Part shown: in pieces, positions 33,366-45,500 of the stretch
Layout of the letters: every line of letters starts with the position of its first letter
Numbering within the stretch: position 1 is the first letter of the stretch
From: Meconema thalassinum
Lineage: Eukaryota > Arthropoda > Insecta > Orthoptera > Tettigoniidae
Assembly (NCBI GenBank): GCA_946902985.2
Contig: OX336388.2
Location: 1,384,553,723 to 1,384,617,722, forward strand
DNA: 64,000 bases
Reading direction: 5' to 3'
Translations under genes and position numbers: made by a program
Notes under the pieces: generated by a model
What the model was told of the DNA's origin: nothing
The model's input: only the letters and a program-made list of their open reading frames with translations
Database searches by the model: none

Positions 33366-33370
33366 TATTT

Positions 33371-33413
<43 letters not shown>

Positions 33414-33414
33414 C
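33366..33414 (+). repeat. (ATTT)n microsatellite, tail of LINE E
   Basis: About twelve ATTT repeats. On the minus strand these read (AAAT)n and serve as the 3' tail of the LINE fragment to the right. Confidence 0.95.
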
Positions 33415-34210
33415 ATATGTTACGCCCTCATTGGAGCACTTAACCAAAACAAGTATATACATATCTCAAAAAACAATATTAATGATTCAGCTTCTTATTT
33501 TTCTTCTTTTCCCAAAACATTTTCATTCTAGTCGACCTTGCCGCTCTCTCTGCATCGCTTATGGTGTAAGTTTTGCGGGTAAAGGTTTTTAAGGGAAGTC
33601 GGATGTTCTTGTTTTTCAAGATATTCTTCTCATCTTTGTTGGCAATTTGGGACATTGTCAAGCCGAGTTCATCCAGATCATTTTGAATTTCCATAAACCA
33701 AGAGTTCTTTGTTTTACTTTTGAAAAAATAATTAAATAATACTTTTAATTGTCTGGTATCCGGCAGGCGTGAGAGATAACAAAAAAAAGCAATTCGCCTT
33801 TTTCGCATAGTATCGACTATTGACTCAGTTTCTTTATAAACCACTTCATTTGGTAATAGACGCCATTGACCATCCACCTGATGTTTTTTATTGATTATAG
33901 TTCTGAGAATTCTTCTATCAATCTTCTGTAATGTGTCAGTAACTGATCAAGTGTTTAACTTGAAAAGTGTTTCACAAGCATATATTGCTTCCGGTTTAAT
34001 AACTGATTCGTAATGTCGTAATTTGGCATTTATGGAGAGTGATTTTTTTGTAACTAGACCAAGTAATGTATTGCGCTTGTCTTAACTTTTTTGTTCTATT
34101 TTTGATTGACGCTTTCTCATTCAAATTCCATGTTATAATCTCTCCTAAATATTTAAATTTATGTACAACTTTAATTTCTTTATTGTTGATCAATGTAATA
34201 GCTTGTGTGT
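33415..34210 (-). pseudogene. 5'-truncated RTE-like LINE E
   Basis: Minus strand. The frame HKFKYLGEIITWNLNEKASI runs from about 34193, then breaks near 34000. A second frame, 33877-33479, carries ESIVDTMRKRRIAFFCYLSR and ends KKKNKKLNH. This is the same C-terminal region as in LINEs A and D. It ends in the (AAAT)n tail at 33366-33414. It is dead by truncation and frameshift. Confidence 0.8.
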
Positions 34211-34344
34211 TTAGTTTAATATAAAATACGCCTTTAAGAACCTTCGATATACTGTACGAGATATAGAGAGTGAGGGGAGTCAGGTCGTACCAATTAGTAA
34301 GATAGTTCCGACGTTATTCACCACTGATTTAGAATCACGAAACC

Positions 34345-34690
34345 GTGGATCATACACGAGAAGTTCCTTTTAGTCGAAAGGAAATGAATGTGAATAATGA
34401 GATGGAATACATTAAGAGGGTTGATATAAAGGGACTATTTAAGCGTGTGACGTACAGTAGATACGGTGTATTGTATAATGTTAGCCACTTTGCTGAGAGC
34501 AGAATGGTTCATGGGCCTAATTTTCCACTGAATGATCTATCATTGAAGCTGCATTACGCTCACACAAACAATGCCAATGGAGATGGATTGATCTTGATTA
34601 ACATGTGCCAAGTACGACGCAGAGAAAGTGAGCTAGTGCGGAGTGGTGTATTCAATTACACAGAGCATGCACGATACTTCATACGACTGG
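34345..34690 (+). CDS. Orphan ORF ended by a SINE insertion
   Basis: From ATG at 34345 about 115 codons read in a coding-like way (YIKRVDIKGLFKRVTYSRYG, YNVSHFAESRMVHGPNFPL, YAHTNNANGDGLILINMC). At 34690 the frame runs into the T-run of SINE S2 copy b and gains a SINE-encoded end before stopping at 34792. I do not recognise the protein. It could be an old host exon, a viral-like remnant or part of an unrecognised transposon. Confidence 0.3.
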
Positions 34691-34865
34691 ATTTTTTTTT
34701 GTCGTATGGCCTTCTCAGAGGCCGAGTGCAGGTCTTTTTATTCGACGCCCATGGGCGACCTGCGCGTCGGGATGGAAGGGATGAAGATGAATGAAACTGG
34801 GCAAGGATGTGGAAGGAATCGGCCGTTACAGTATGCCGATGTTTGGTGCAGGGTGGTTAGAAATA
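34688..34865 (-). mobile_element. SINE family S2, copy b, truncated
   Basis: The poly-T start, GTATGGCC, GTGCAGGTCTTTTTATTCG and the palindromic CGACGCCC...CGCGTCG core match copy a at 13020-13095. The tRNA-like head is missing, so this copy is 5'-truncated (minus orientation). Confidence 0.75.
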
Positions 34866-35420
34866 CATCACCGAGGAGTTAATTTTTTATTATGACGGAC
34901 ATCAAACTAAATGTATTATGCCTATTTTTAGGTACACATTTGCAATGGTAAATAACTTTCTGTTAATACGCACTTTGCAACTTGCATTGCATCACTCGTA
35001 TTGACACTATCGGCTGATAATGTTACCATGTTGAATACGTTAAATTATACGGAGAAGTGTAAGCAAGATAGCCCTCTTTCAGAGTCCTTGGTGCAAATGA
35101 TAAGCAATCAAATGAATAGCGTCAACCAAGTATACTAACAAACTTTTGAATAGCGGTAGAGTTGGGGAACAAATTGACTGGCGGAAGCGTTGGAGAAGTT
35201 GTAAAGTTAGGAGTTCCAAGTTGCACACTTTCTGCAAAGCGCACTTGGTGACGGGTTGCCTGGTGATTATTATATTCATTGTATATGAAGCCATGTTATT
35301 AGAATAATTATTCATTCTTCCTAATGAATACATTTGCAGTCTCGATGTAGTACAATATTTACAGTGTTTTAGATGGTTTCTTTATTGTCACTATGGTTAT
35401 TAAATCCCTATTTCTCTTCG
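34866..35420. other. Unassigned spacer
   Basis: I see no known element or convincing frame. It ends at the TTAA target of the MITE. Confidence 0.4.
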
Positions 35421-36043
35421 TTAATCCTAGAATGGTAGCGTCCGTCTCCGGGACGAAAACGGGATACACTTCTGCTTCGCCCACTTCTCCCTTTTGTCCA
35501 ATACCACCAGTGTTTGGCAGTCCTCAAATACAAAGAAAATAAGTGAAATTACAAAAAAAAAAACCACATTACAAATATTCAAAATCCATAAAACTCAAAC
35601 AACAATCAAAATCAGTAAAAAGTTGTCAATAATGCTCAAAAAGCTTAAAAAACGAAAATAATACTTAAAATCTAAGAAAACAAAATATCAAAATTAGTCA
35701 AAATACAAAAAACAATCAAAATAGTCTAATGAGCTCAAAAATTCCAAAAAACACAAATAATAAAAATTAATCAAAATCTTAAAAAAATCACAATTCGTCA
35801 AAATTATTGAAAACCAGCTCAAAAATTCCAAATAAATTGTCAACCCCCCCCCCCCTCTAAAATAACAAAATCAAACGAAATTATTCAAAAAACAGTCTCC
35901 ATTCTGCTAGCCAAGAGAGTGAAATGAAAAAAGTTGATGTACTGTAAGTGGTATTTATTATCCGTTTCTAGAATCGTAGTCGTCACCGATACGAAACGCT
36001 ACCAATAAGAACGTTGCAATTAGCGCTACCGTTCTAGGGTTAA
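35421..36043. mobile_element. piggyBac-type MITE bounded by TTAA
   Basis: TTAA at 35421-35424 and 36040-36043 flanks terminal inverted repeats TCCTAGAATGGTAGCG (35425-35440) and, on the other strand, CCCTAGAACGGTAGCG (36024-36039), 14 of 16 matching. Subterminal copies of GGTAGCG with TTTCG occur near 35990-36003. The interior is very A-rich, with many short CAAAAT-like repeats and a 12-base C run at 35843-35855, and encodes nothing. TTAA targets and CCC/CCT-type ends are the mark of piggyBac elements. Confidence 0.85.
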
Positions 36044-36059
36044 AGTGTTGTGCCAATCT

Positions 36060-36700
36060 TCTAAGGCAGTAAGTTATTGTTGCTTTAAGGGGTAGAACAG
36101 CGAGGTCATCTGCCCCACTTGCAAGACAGAAAGACTTTTGCTATGCCATTATTTTGTAAAGAAAATCACACTTTTCCTGTGTAATTTCAGATTATTACTG
36201 ATAAAATAACACGAATATGCCACTGTCCAGTTAATATAATCAATGTCGCAAATCCCCTTAAAGATGCAACAACAACCACAAGAAACAGTTATAATCATGA
36301 ATTGAATTTCGGTCTGATAGTTGAAACGGGATACATTCAGACTTGAAATGCAAAACTGAGAAGAGGTAGGTTCGACTCCCACCACAGTCATACCAGAAGT
36401 AAATTATGTTGTGGCCGTTATCATTGAAATTTTAACAACTCCAAAGCCTTCAATTTCTTTTACCCTAGAAAGGATGTTTCGTGGTTTCTCACTTCTACTC
36501 CAGACATGTTTCCTAGCTTACGGCTAAAACAACCTCCATCTCAACCCTAGCATCATTACAAATACACACACTTCTACAGACACCACAATGAGCTATCAAA
36601 AGACTTCACCCACCCTCGTACACAGGCCTGATAAAGACGACGTGCAGATATCTAAATTACAGAACAGCAAAATGTAAAGGACTAATGGAAGGTCAAAGAA
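36060..36700 (+). mobile_element. SINE family S3, copy b, with flanking SINE tail
   Basis: ACTGAGAAGAGGTAGGTTCGACTCCC (near 36353-36378) matches the B-box region of S3 copy a, followed by related body sequence to about 36600. At 36075-36110 the minus strand carries the S3 terminal motif (GGGGTAGAACAGCGAGGTC), so two partial copies may lie here in opposite orientation. The boundaries are uncertain. Confidence 0.5.
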
Positions 36701-36877
36701 CCATATCCATTAATTAAATAATGGAGCATCTATTCGGAACCTAATTTAGCAACGCAACAGAGCCATCTATGAGTGGAGCAGTGCAATTACTGACAAAGTA
36801 CAGGACTAATGGGATATGCCATAGAACCATGGCCATAAATGCTATGAACATTTAGTCGAAACCTATTTTAGGAACAC

Positions 36878-36970
36878 ATCAATGTCATGTATGAATGGAG
36901 ATATATCCTCTTCAAGTAATGGAAATACTAACAGATCTGAGGAACTAATAACTGCTACATGCTTTCGTCT
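36878..36970 (+). repeat. 93 bp direct duplication, copy 1
   Basis: From ATCAATGTCATG to GCTTTCGTCT the sequence is identical to 38117-38209 except for one base (ATATATCC against ATACATCC). The two copies are 1.24 kb apart and the surrounding sequence does not match. Confidence 0.95.
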
Positions 36971-38116
36971 ACAAACGTGTCCAATGAGGACATACATCCA
37001 ATATTGCAAATTGATCTTCAGTTATTGATAATTGATACGATTGTCAAACATGCAAATGGGATCATTATTTTAAAAAAAATGAGCACTTTATCTGGTTAAG
37101 CCTGTCCAACACGCTGTCACAGTTGACTTAGGGAACACTATTGCCTCAGCTCCTTCAATAATTGGAAAAATCTCTTTCATGACATGTGTATCCTATGATG
37201 CTTCTAAAAATTACCAAATTTTCAAAATTGTACGCTAAAGAAGGGTGTGAATAAATATCCGTTAAATGTAAGGGTATGAGTGGTAAATATCTCTATAGAC
37301 TTTGTTTTACGTTTATCAGAACACTACCTAGAAGATGAAAATAATATATGAGTCGGAATAGATGTTTTATAGCAGACAAACTAGTTGCAGATTTTTGCAG
37401 CCAGATGCGGCATGGTCCGTAGCTCCCGTAGGAGGGACATAAAAGTAGCAGCGGAATTATATCAGTTATTTTATTCCTGAGTGAGAACTACTGTATGATG
37501 TGAACTTAAAACCATGTCAGTTGTACATTTTCTAATGAAAAGCGTTAGGTTGGACAAGCACTTCCGATTCAAGTATTGCGACTGCCTCCAACAAAATGTG
37601 TCTCAATTTGTATTGCCACCAGTCAAGAAATGTCCGGCATAAAAGTGGACTGCGATTATGATCAAAAATGTGAACGCCTGAATTAAATTGATTCAAACAA
37701 TATTCGTTGATTGAATGATACTTGTGAGCTGCCTTCAACAGTAAAAAGAGATATAAAACATATTTCTGACTTGAACTGCATTTGAATGAAACGAGTTTAG
37801 TGCAATACAAGGATATTTACAATCGAATTCTAAAAGAATGGTTTTGTAGCTACAGACTTTTGTATCAAACTGTAAAATGGTGTTCCCTTTGAAGTTGACA
37901 GTACGTGAATAAAGCTAACATTAGTTGTCGTTAAGCAGCAATTGTTTGATATCAACACTGGTGCAGTCGTTCAGAAGTTAATAGGAGCAGCATGCATAAA
38001 TAGATACAAGATATTTGTATCCCGATTGATATAACAAAATCTACTATTATAAATGTTTACATTTTTTTAGTGTAAAAAGTGGGCTTAGAAAGGGTATACT
38101 TTCTGACTTGGTTTGG
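36971..38116. other. Unassigned spacer between the 93 bp duplicates
   Basis: I see no known element. The stretch starts with AAACGTGTCC and contains only short frames. If the duplication came from an insertion, this would be the insert or part of it, but it shows no terminal repeats that I can find. Confidence 0.35.
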
Positions 38117-38209
38117 ATCAATGTCATGTATGAATGGAGATACATCCTCTTCAAGTAATGGAAATACTAACAGATCTGAGGAACTAATAACTGCTACATG
38201 CTTTCGTCT
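38117..38209 (+). repeat. 93 bp direct duplication, copy 2
   Basis: Second copy of the sequence at 36878-36970. In one frame it reads MNGDTSSSSNGNTNRSEELI, which continues downstream as an open frame of about 60 further codons (to 38378). This is not enough to call a gene. Confidence 0.95.
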
Positions 38210-40248
38210 GAGTTCCGAACACTCAAGAGGGAAAATCTTTTGTATGACTTTTGGTTTAAAATATCCCTATTTCAGAATAGAAATACCATTGATTCAAATG
38301 AAAGAGTGGCTGCAGATCAAACTAGACCGCTACGTCAACACACCGCCCGTTTACGTGCGATCGACTTCGATTTGCTGAGAAATTATGACCCACAGGCAGG
38401 AAAGAATACGCGTATAACAGCGACCCTTCAATCAGTGATTCCATGTCCCTCTTTAAAAACTTTATGATTCATTGATTCAACTTACTGTGTATTTAAAAAA
38501 TAGTCTATCAAAACGTTTCAAAAGTGCAACAATGCGTAACGAACACAGGCTTACTGTCTATGTGTGTGTTTGGTAGTTAGTTGGAAGTTTGATCACATGC
38601 TCAGAGGGCTTTGCCATATGCAATGTGTATTGTTGTTTGAGTCTTCAGTTTATTGATAGGTTCTGTTCTGAGCTAATCATTTCATCTCTACAGAGCTACC
38701 ACACCTTACATCTAAGGCAATCTGTGCAAGTAACCCAAAAGCCAGGACACCATTCTAATGACGGTAACTAGGTGATATAAGGATTGAGGTACTTTGCCAT
38801 TGCTATCCACAATTCAGCACTATCTGAGGTGAACAGGGAATATTACTGTTGAGTCCTTTTTATGAGCCTAGATTTAGACCTAATGAGCTGTCGCGTCTTC
38901 TTGCCACATTGGTGGATGGGCCGTGAAGAAGAGTGCGGCATGAAACGAAATAATAAAGCTACAAAACAAAATCCCATCATTGAATGCGTTTTCAACTTAG
39001 AGACTTGAGTGCAACGCTGCGTATAAGCTCACTAAGCCTAAGGGGCTTCACACACGCCACAGCAACTGCTGCAGCTATTACTGCAGCAAGCCAACTATGG
39101 CACAAACGAAGGGCGGTTCAAAAAAATTTCCATCCATCTGGTATTGCCAACACTGTGCTAACAACCGATATAATTTCTCAACCTCTATTGATTCCATTCT
39201 CCTTCTACAGCTCATGATCATATATTAGTTCTCCTTTCAACATACCTTTTTCAACAACTTTGACATATCTCTGGATATTTAAGTATTAGAACCCATTTTC
39301 AGTGTTTCCTATAGAAAGATTTTCAACGGTCAACACAAATTGTGCCTTGTTACATTAGGCGGGAAAACAATAATTTGCACAACTTAACCTGAAAGAAATA
39401 TTACGTGAGATATTTATCATAAAATAATACGCTTTTATGTTCAACGATGTCGAAAGGTAAATTTTATATGTCAGAAAACTGTATCATAAAGGGTGTCATT
39501 AAAGTACTATTTTACATTATGATACAGTTTCTTCAACCAACCAGAGCTCAAGATTCTCATTCATTGACCAATTAGGTAAGGATAGCTTCGCACATGCACT
39601 CAAAATCCAACATGTTGAACATGAATTACATGATTTGAAAGTTGACTATGTAAAGGATATCCAAACAATTGTAGTTACAATGCCAAACACAAATACAAAA
39701 TCAGCATAAACCTTTACGGTAACAGGAAAATACTATGAAATATGCAAGAAATTTCGGAATCCATGTCTACAAGTTTTCAACACCATCCTTCTAGCCATTA
39801 CCGTCATGGAAAGTATGCACCGTCCCTAATAATTGCATAAACAAACAGGGCAATATTGCAAAAGAAATAGCACTGTACCTTAATATCCGCAACTTAAAAT
39901 CTACACAGGGCATTGCATTCGTACGATTTCACCGACAATTTTAGTAAATGCTGTTGTTGACATAAACACACCAGAACGCCATGGAGGAAGCTGGCATATG
40001 ACATTAGATGCACGGAAATCAATATCCCAGCAATATTCAGTAAAATGGTTTCTTATACGAAACTTTTCCGACAGATATCATGACTGTTCTATTTGGGACT
40101 CCATTGATTTGCCTTCCGTTCACATTCTATACGCATCGAATTTGAAGAATAACTATTTGATAATACGATAGCCAACATTTTAGTTTTGAAGAGCTTGTAA
40201 CAGTCTATTTTGTGTTATTTGACCAAAATAACAAAATGATCCCACATA
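38198..40248. other. Unassigned region with short coding-like frames
   Basis: A frame at 38198-38467 (NERVAADQTRPLRQHTARLR) is coding-like for about 60 codons, but I cannot place it. The AATAATAAAGC near 38948 could be a polyadenylation signal. The remainder up to the LTR element is AT-rich with no recognisable element. Confidence 0.35.
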
Positions 40249-40252
40249 ATAC

Positions 40253-41112
40253 TGTACAGCCCAGGGGCAGTACCCCTAAGACCCACCCCTTCATCTTTCA
40301 CCAAAACCACCCTCATAGGCATGTCATAAGCCTCACATATTTCCTCAACACGGGCAGGCCCAGCAATATTGCTGACAGCCACGCTTACACAACACATACA
40401 TAAACACACTATCTGGAGCAGCGACGGGGAGGAACCGCCGACCAAGCAGTGGGGGAAAGCCTTAAAAGCCAGAGCCAGAAGAGCCCCATTATCTATTCGT
40501 GGCCAGCGGCTCTGCTCCTCCAAGGTCCGTTCCAGCTCTTCACCAGGTGAGAACTAGCCGTGTGCTAAGATTCCTAATTATTGTAACACCTACCCAGAAC
40601 ACTTTGTATTTCACACACTCTGTACTTTGTTTCATACCTGTCCACCACCTAAAGGGACAGTACATCACCGCCACTGACCAATAAATACTTGGTCAGTAAA
40701 CAAATACATCTATTACTCATTTCACCCAGTTTTACATCCCTACACCCAACCTGACCTTAGTCCTAATTGCCCCTGACCGTGAAGGCCAGGAACTGCACCG
40801 TCAGGAACCCCATTGTATTCGAGCAAGCAGCCAGACTGCAGCGTGCCAAGTTGTCGACTCTGCACGTGAGCTCGCTAAACGCTCGCTCATACATAATTGG
40901 CAGGCTAAGTTAATAGCTCACTCTTAGACGTTCATCCCCTAACAGGTAGACGCACCCTGTAGGAACGTACCCCAACAGCTCACATCCTCACACCAACACA
41001 TTACACTAGTAGTCTCCCCCAATTACGGGAAACTACCCCTTTTTCGGAAACATCCCCTAAATTAATACATCTACACTACCCTGTTATCCCACCCCAACAG
41101 AGGGATAAAACA
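40253..41112 (+). repeat. 5' LTR (860 bp)
   Basis: It runs from TGTACAGCCCAGGGG to GAGGGATAAAACA. A polyadenylation signal AATAAA near 40681 sits in the loop of a perfect hairpin TGACCAA...TTGGTCA (40676-40696). The LTR is C- and A-rich. Small frames within it are present in both LTRs and are not genes. Confidence 0.95.
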
Positions 41113-41415
41113 GATTGGTGGAGGTGACGCTACCACGCAAAATAGGGGTAAGGGACTCAAACAACGAGCCCTCGTGGTAGAGCGGTCCATACTGAAAGCA
41201 GGCAAGCGAAATTTGAATTTTTTTCTGAGAGAAAGCATTACTTTTTTCCCCTCTCTCTGGGAACATAAGGGAAATTTTAGCCCAACCATCCACCTCCCAC
41301 TAGGGCAGCAGTTCTCTTTTTGGTTTCTTTATAACCAACACTGTTAAACATATATTAGTCATGACGGGACACACTACACTTAAAACAGCATTACATTAAG
41401 ATTACGCTATGCAGA

Positions 41416-42588
41416 ATGGCACCACATGCAGAAGCAACAGGGGTTGTCAGCCATAGAGGCGATAGGGGTGCACCACTATTATTCACCTTATTACTAGGGT
41501 GCCAGAGGCATGTACAAAGGCAACAGGCACAAATACGGGCACTCCAGACAAAGGTTGGCGCAATACAGGGCAAACAGCCATGCACCCCGTCGGAGGGTAG
41601 GATAGCGCAATTGAAACGCGCACACAAACATTTACATAACATACACGAACACCTCAACAGAAGCCATGTCCGAAGGAACAGAATATATGACCGATTGAAC
41701 ACTACACATGGCCCGATAACGGATAACACAACCTTAGAGGGATTAAGGGTGCATTACCCAATGTTATATGCCTAATACAGGGAGCTTATTCGCGAACAGG
41801 CGCTCCTCCAGTTGGAGGCCACAGAACTGTATAGAACATAAACAAATAGGAACTAGCGGTACCAAAGTTGCCGAACAGGCCATATGCTTCAATAGGCAGT
41901 ATGCTCAAATTTGGGCCGAATATCGGGAACTCCAGGCCAACAATGCCATCTTTGAGTTCACGGCAGGGCCACCAACGAAACCAAGAGAGGACATAGGCGT
42001 AGATACGCTAATACAGCAATTCGCAAAGATGTCCCTCTCGACACGTACCGCCACACAAGGGAAGGAGTCTGCCGTGGTCATAGGCCAGAAATCGGTCAGG
42101 CTAGCCTCCAATACATTAGAGGGGCGCTCACAGACAACTTCACGACCCCTACCGCCAGTTCAAAGGGCGATTACGCCAGAATGGAGGCGGACACGAACAT
42201 GTGCACCCCGATGCAAAGAAATACAGGGGGATTGCTTACAATTCACCAGGGTGTAACACAAACGCCTGCACGCACTATCCTGCCTCCAAAACAAGGTACA
42301 CGGGGTATAAGGGAAGTTTTACCGCCCACCCCACGAGGTCAGGCAGACAGGAGGGCACACACCCTCTCAGACACTGATAGGGCAGCGCGGAGCCAACGCA
42401 GCCCTTCAGGCGCCAGCACACCTACGCCTATTAACAGGCACTACGGTGAACGTAGGCTTAGGCTTACTTTACTTAAAACACCCCAGCAAAATGGTAAAGA
42501 AGTGCCCCAATGGGAGCCAGCGGCCTATGCCCTCATTACAGGGCGAAGGTATTCACCCCGTCGGGCAACAGCGCTCGGGCGAGGATAA
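41416..42588 (+). pseudogene. Gag-like region, broken frames
   Basis: Frame one (41416-41775) has a probable coiled coil (RQQAQIRALQTKVGAIQGK, then IAQLKRAHKHLHNIHEHLN). Past its stop the same frame still reads YRELIREQALLQLEATELYR. The next frame (41768-42256) reads YAQIWAEYRELQANNAIFEF and GVDTLIQQFAKMSLSTRTAT, and a third overlapping frame (42181-42588) is rich in Arg, Pro and Thr, as at the end of many Gag proteins. The position right after the leader, the coiled coil and the basic tail suggest Gag. There is no zinc knuckle, so the call is an inference. Confidence 0.45.
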
Positions 42589-45500
42589 ACACATTTACAG
42601 GGGAAAATCCACTCCCAACTAGACAAAAACTGGCCTGAAATAAGGCAATTTGTAGGCACATTAAAATTAAAGACAGGAATATGGACACGGGGACAGGCAA
42701 TCACACGAACGACATCGCACAGACAGCATGAATACACAATCCCATAGAAAAGCCATAGGATCCCATATAGACACTGTGTCCCATAGAGTTATAGCTAAGA
42801 ATTAATATATGCATAAGAAGGTTTATATTATACGTATATGACTTGCATATTATCATTGTGTACACATCTTAAATATACACCAGGGATGGCATATGAATTG
42901 CACTAATGCCACTCACAGCACAGACATAAACACGGGGAGGTTCTTTTACAAGTTAGGTACACCGACACGGGAGTATACAGCAATAGCTTACTGCCCAAAG
43001 CTAGCCTCAATAGGCGCTACATGGCAACTAAGGGCCAGAAGATACAATCACAAGAACGATTGAGCCACACAAGCATGAACACGGGAAGGTTCTTTTACAT
43101 ACGGGGAATACATGTACACACACATAAATTACACAGGCAGAGACACTGACGCGAAGCTGCGAGACATAACACCAGATGCCATACGGCCAGACAGCGGGCA
43201 CGGATGACATAATGGCCACACTACACAAGCCTGACACAGATAGCGTCATCACGATAGGAGGGCCAAAAGATAAGGCACGGTCATTATGAAGAAACGTAGG
43301 GCCTCGTACACGACATATTTTAAAAACGCTCAAAATATTTGTGGCAAGGTTACAACATAAATGCTGTGCACTTCAAATGTTAACTGCCGGACAGGAAACA
43401 CGATCCCAGCAGCGGCGTTATCACATGAGATAACCCAATACTTTGCACGCTCAGCGCGAATACATAACACAATCGGCGACCAAAGACATCCTACAGTTAT
43501 AGTAGTATTACGGTCGACCAAGAATCATTCACTAGGGACTCAAAACCACACTACGCCCACAAATTAAGACCAGGGCTAACCAAAATTCACACAGACGACA
43601 TATACGGTTCATACTTACAGGGGCGTAGGCCCGTTCCTAGGTATTCGCTATAGCAACCTACTTAGGGCATTAGCGACCCCGGGACTACCAATAGGGGACG
43701 TACCGGGAACACCAGGCCTCTAAGGAGACCACAAAATACTCTTTTGGACCATAGCGCCCGAAATCTGAATATGGGGGACGCCACGGGCACAGACAAACGC
43801 TCACACAAAGTAGGTAACACCACATCTCTACGGCCAAAAATCATGGCAATCCAATACAAGGGGCATGTAGATTACCCCGGACATAAAACAATAGAGCGAG
43901 ACACAAAGGGGAAGTAATCACGGAAACAAATTCCCAAACAAGCTTGAGAGCGAAAACATGACAAATTAACACGTTGGCCTTTCTAGAATGCAAACACATG
44001 TCGACACACGGACAGTAGCAGAAGTCACGTTTTGTTATCCTTCCTGCATATCATTGAAGACTTTCAGTACACAAGGACACTAATCAAATATACAGGAAGC
44101 ACTGCGCTGCAAATAAGCGAATTCCAACGTGTCGTCATACGCTGTTTGCGGAAGAAGTTTTTGTAGCAGCGGAACGTGACAATGACATACAGACATGATG
44201 ACACTAACATAAAACAATAACAGTAAAGGTATACAGTGACAACACGGATGTTGATACAGGAAGTGGGAGCGGCATTACATTAGGCTTCGCATCAAATATT
44301 ACACAAATATTGCAGACCAGATTGATCTGGGAAGACAGACTATTTTACGCCTACCAGTGACAGGACTAGGAACATGTATACAAAGGTGATAACAGACAGT
44401 ACACGGCGCGTGACAAGTAGCCACGCGGGACAAGATAAGCTCTCTCCGATTACAGAACACGCGCCGGCAGGAGTCAGCGGTAGGCGGCTCCATACATACA
44501 AGCGCGCATCAATTACAGCCACGGCCGCTTCCCTCCCACACGCACCCAGCACTTAGGGGCAGACAGGCAATTACACGCGAACATACAAACTAATTAGGAG
44601 CGGATACAGACAGATTCCTTGGAGGAACAACCCCTCCCCCTAATAATTTCTTTTTTGGTTGTTTTCTTTTCTCCTAAAACCGCTACAGGCAATTATGCTA
44701 TGCCGATTTATATTCGCAGTCACATGCTACCCCATCCCACATTATGAACAGGGGACCAGATAAGGCCGTGAACGACACAGCGTCACCACACTTGGACATC
44801 ATAAGGGCAGCCAGAGGGCGGTGCCCACAGACATAAACATTTTTACACGACGTAGGTATCACAGACCCACGGGCACTCCACAGATAAATATTTTGGGAGA
44901 CACTAGATGCTATATGGCATCTCAACTCAGCCAGCGTAAATCCCAAAGAGCGGGAGGAAAACACATAACGACCAACAGAGGCTGACACACTACAATAGGA
45001 GTAGAGGTGGATAATGCCATCAGGATGGCCATAGTACAAGGTACGGGCTACCATCCCCATACCCTTCCTCCTACATACCCCATCACCTAAAACACTATCC
45101 AGTACAGACATACAGATACATAAAAACACCTACACTACATTGCAAATTATACATAGGGTTTGATAGACTTCCTGCTTTTCACAAATGAAGGTTTGCTACA
45201 CCTTGGACCCGAACGCCTACACCTGAGTATTAGAGGTGATTCGGAAACAAATACCAAGCGGCGATGCACATCTCTATATAGAGAGATGAGGCCATACTGA
45301 TACTAACAAATATTTTATTAAATAATCCCGCATGCAAAGGACATAAACTTATTGTATCCTAGCACATGCCTTATCCTCAAATGAGAGCAGACACGCCTCA
45401 TGTCCATCTCACTGCATGAGATATCCCACCCACACACCAGGGGTTGTATTACTATCACACCCACATGATATTTTCAATTTTGCACACCTGGGAAAACCCA

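Noticed and set aside
40369..40684. Short frames in the LTR
   Set aside because: They recur in the 3' LTR with changes and have no motif; they reflect the low stop density of the C-rich LTR.
44698..45129. 143-codon minus-strand frame inside the LTR element
   Set aside because: It has no recognisable domain and lies on the antisense strand of a T-poor region, where minus-strand frames are expected to be long by composition.
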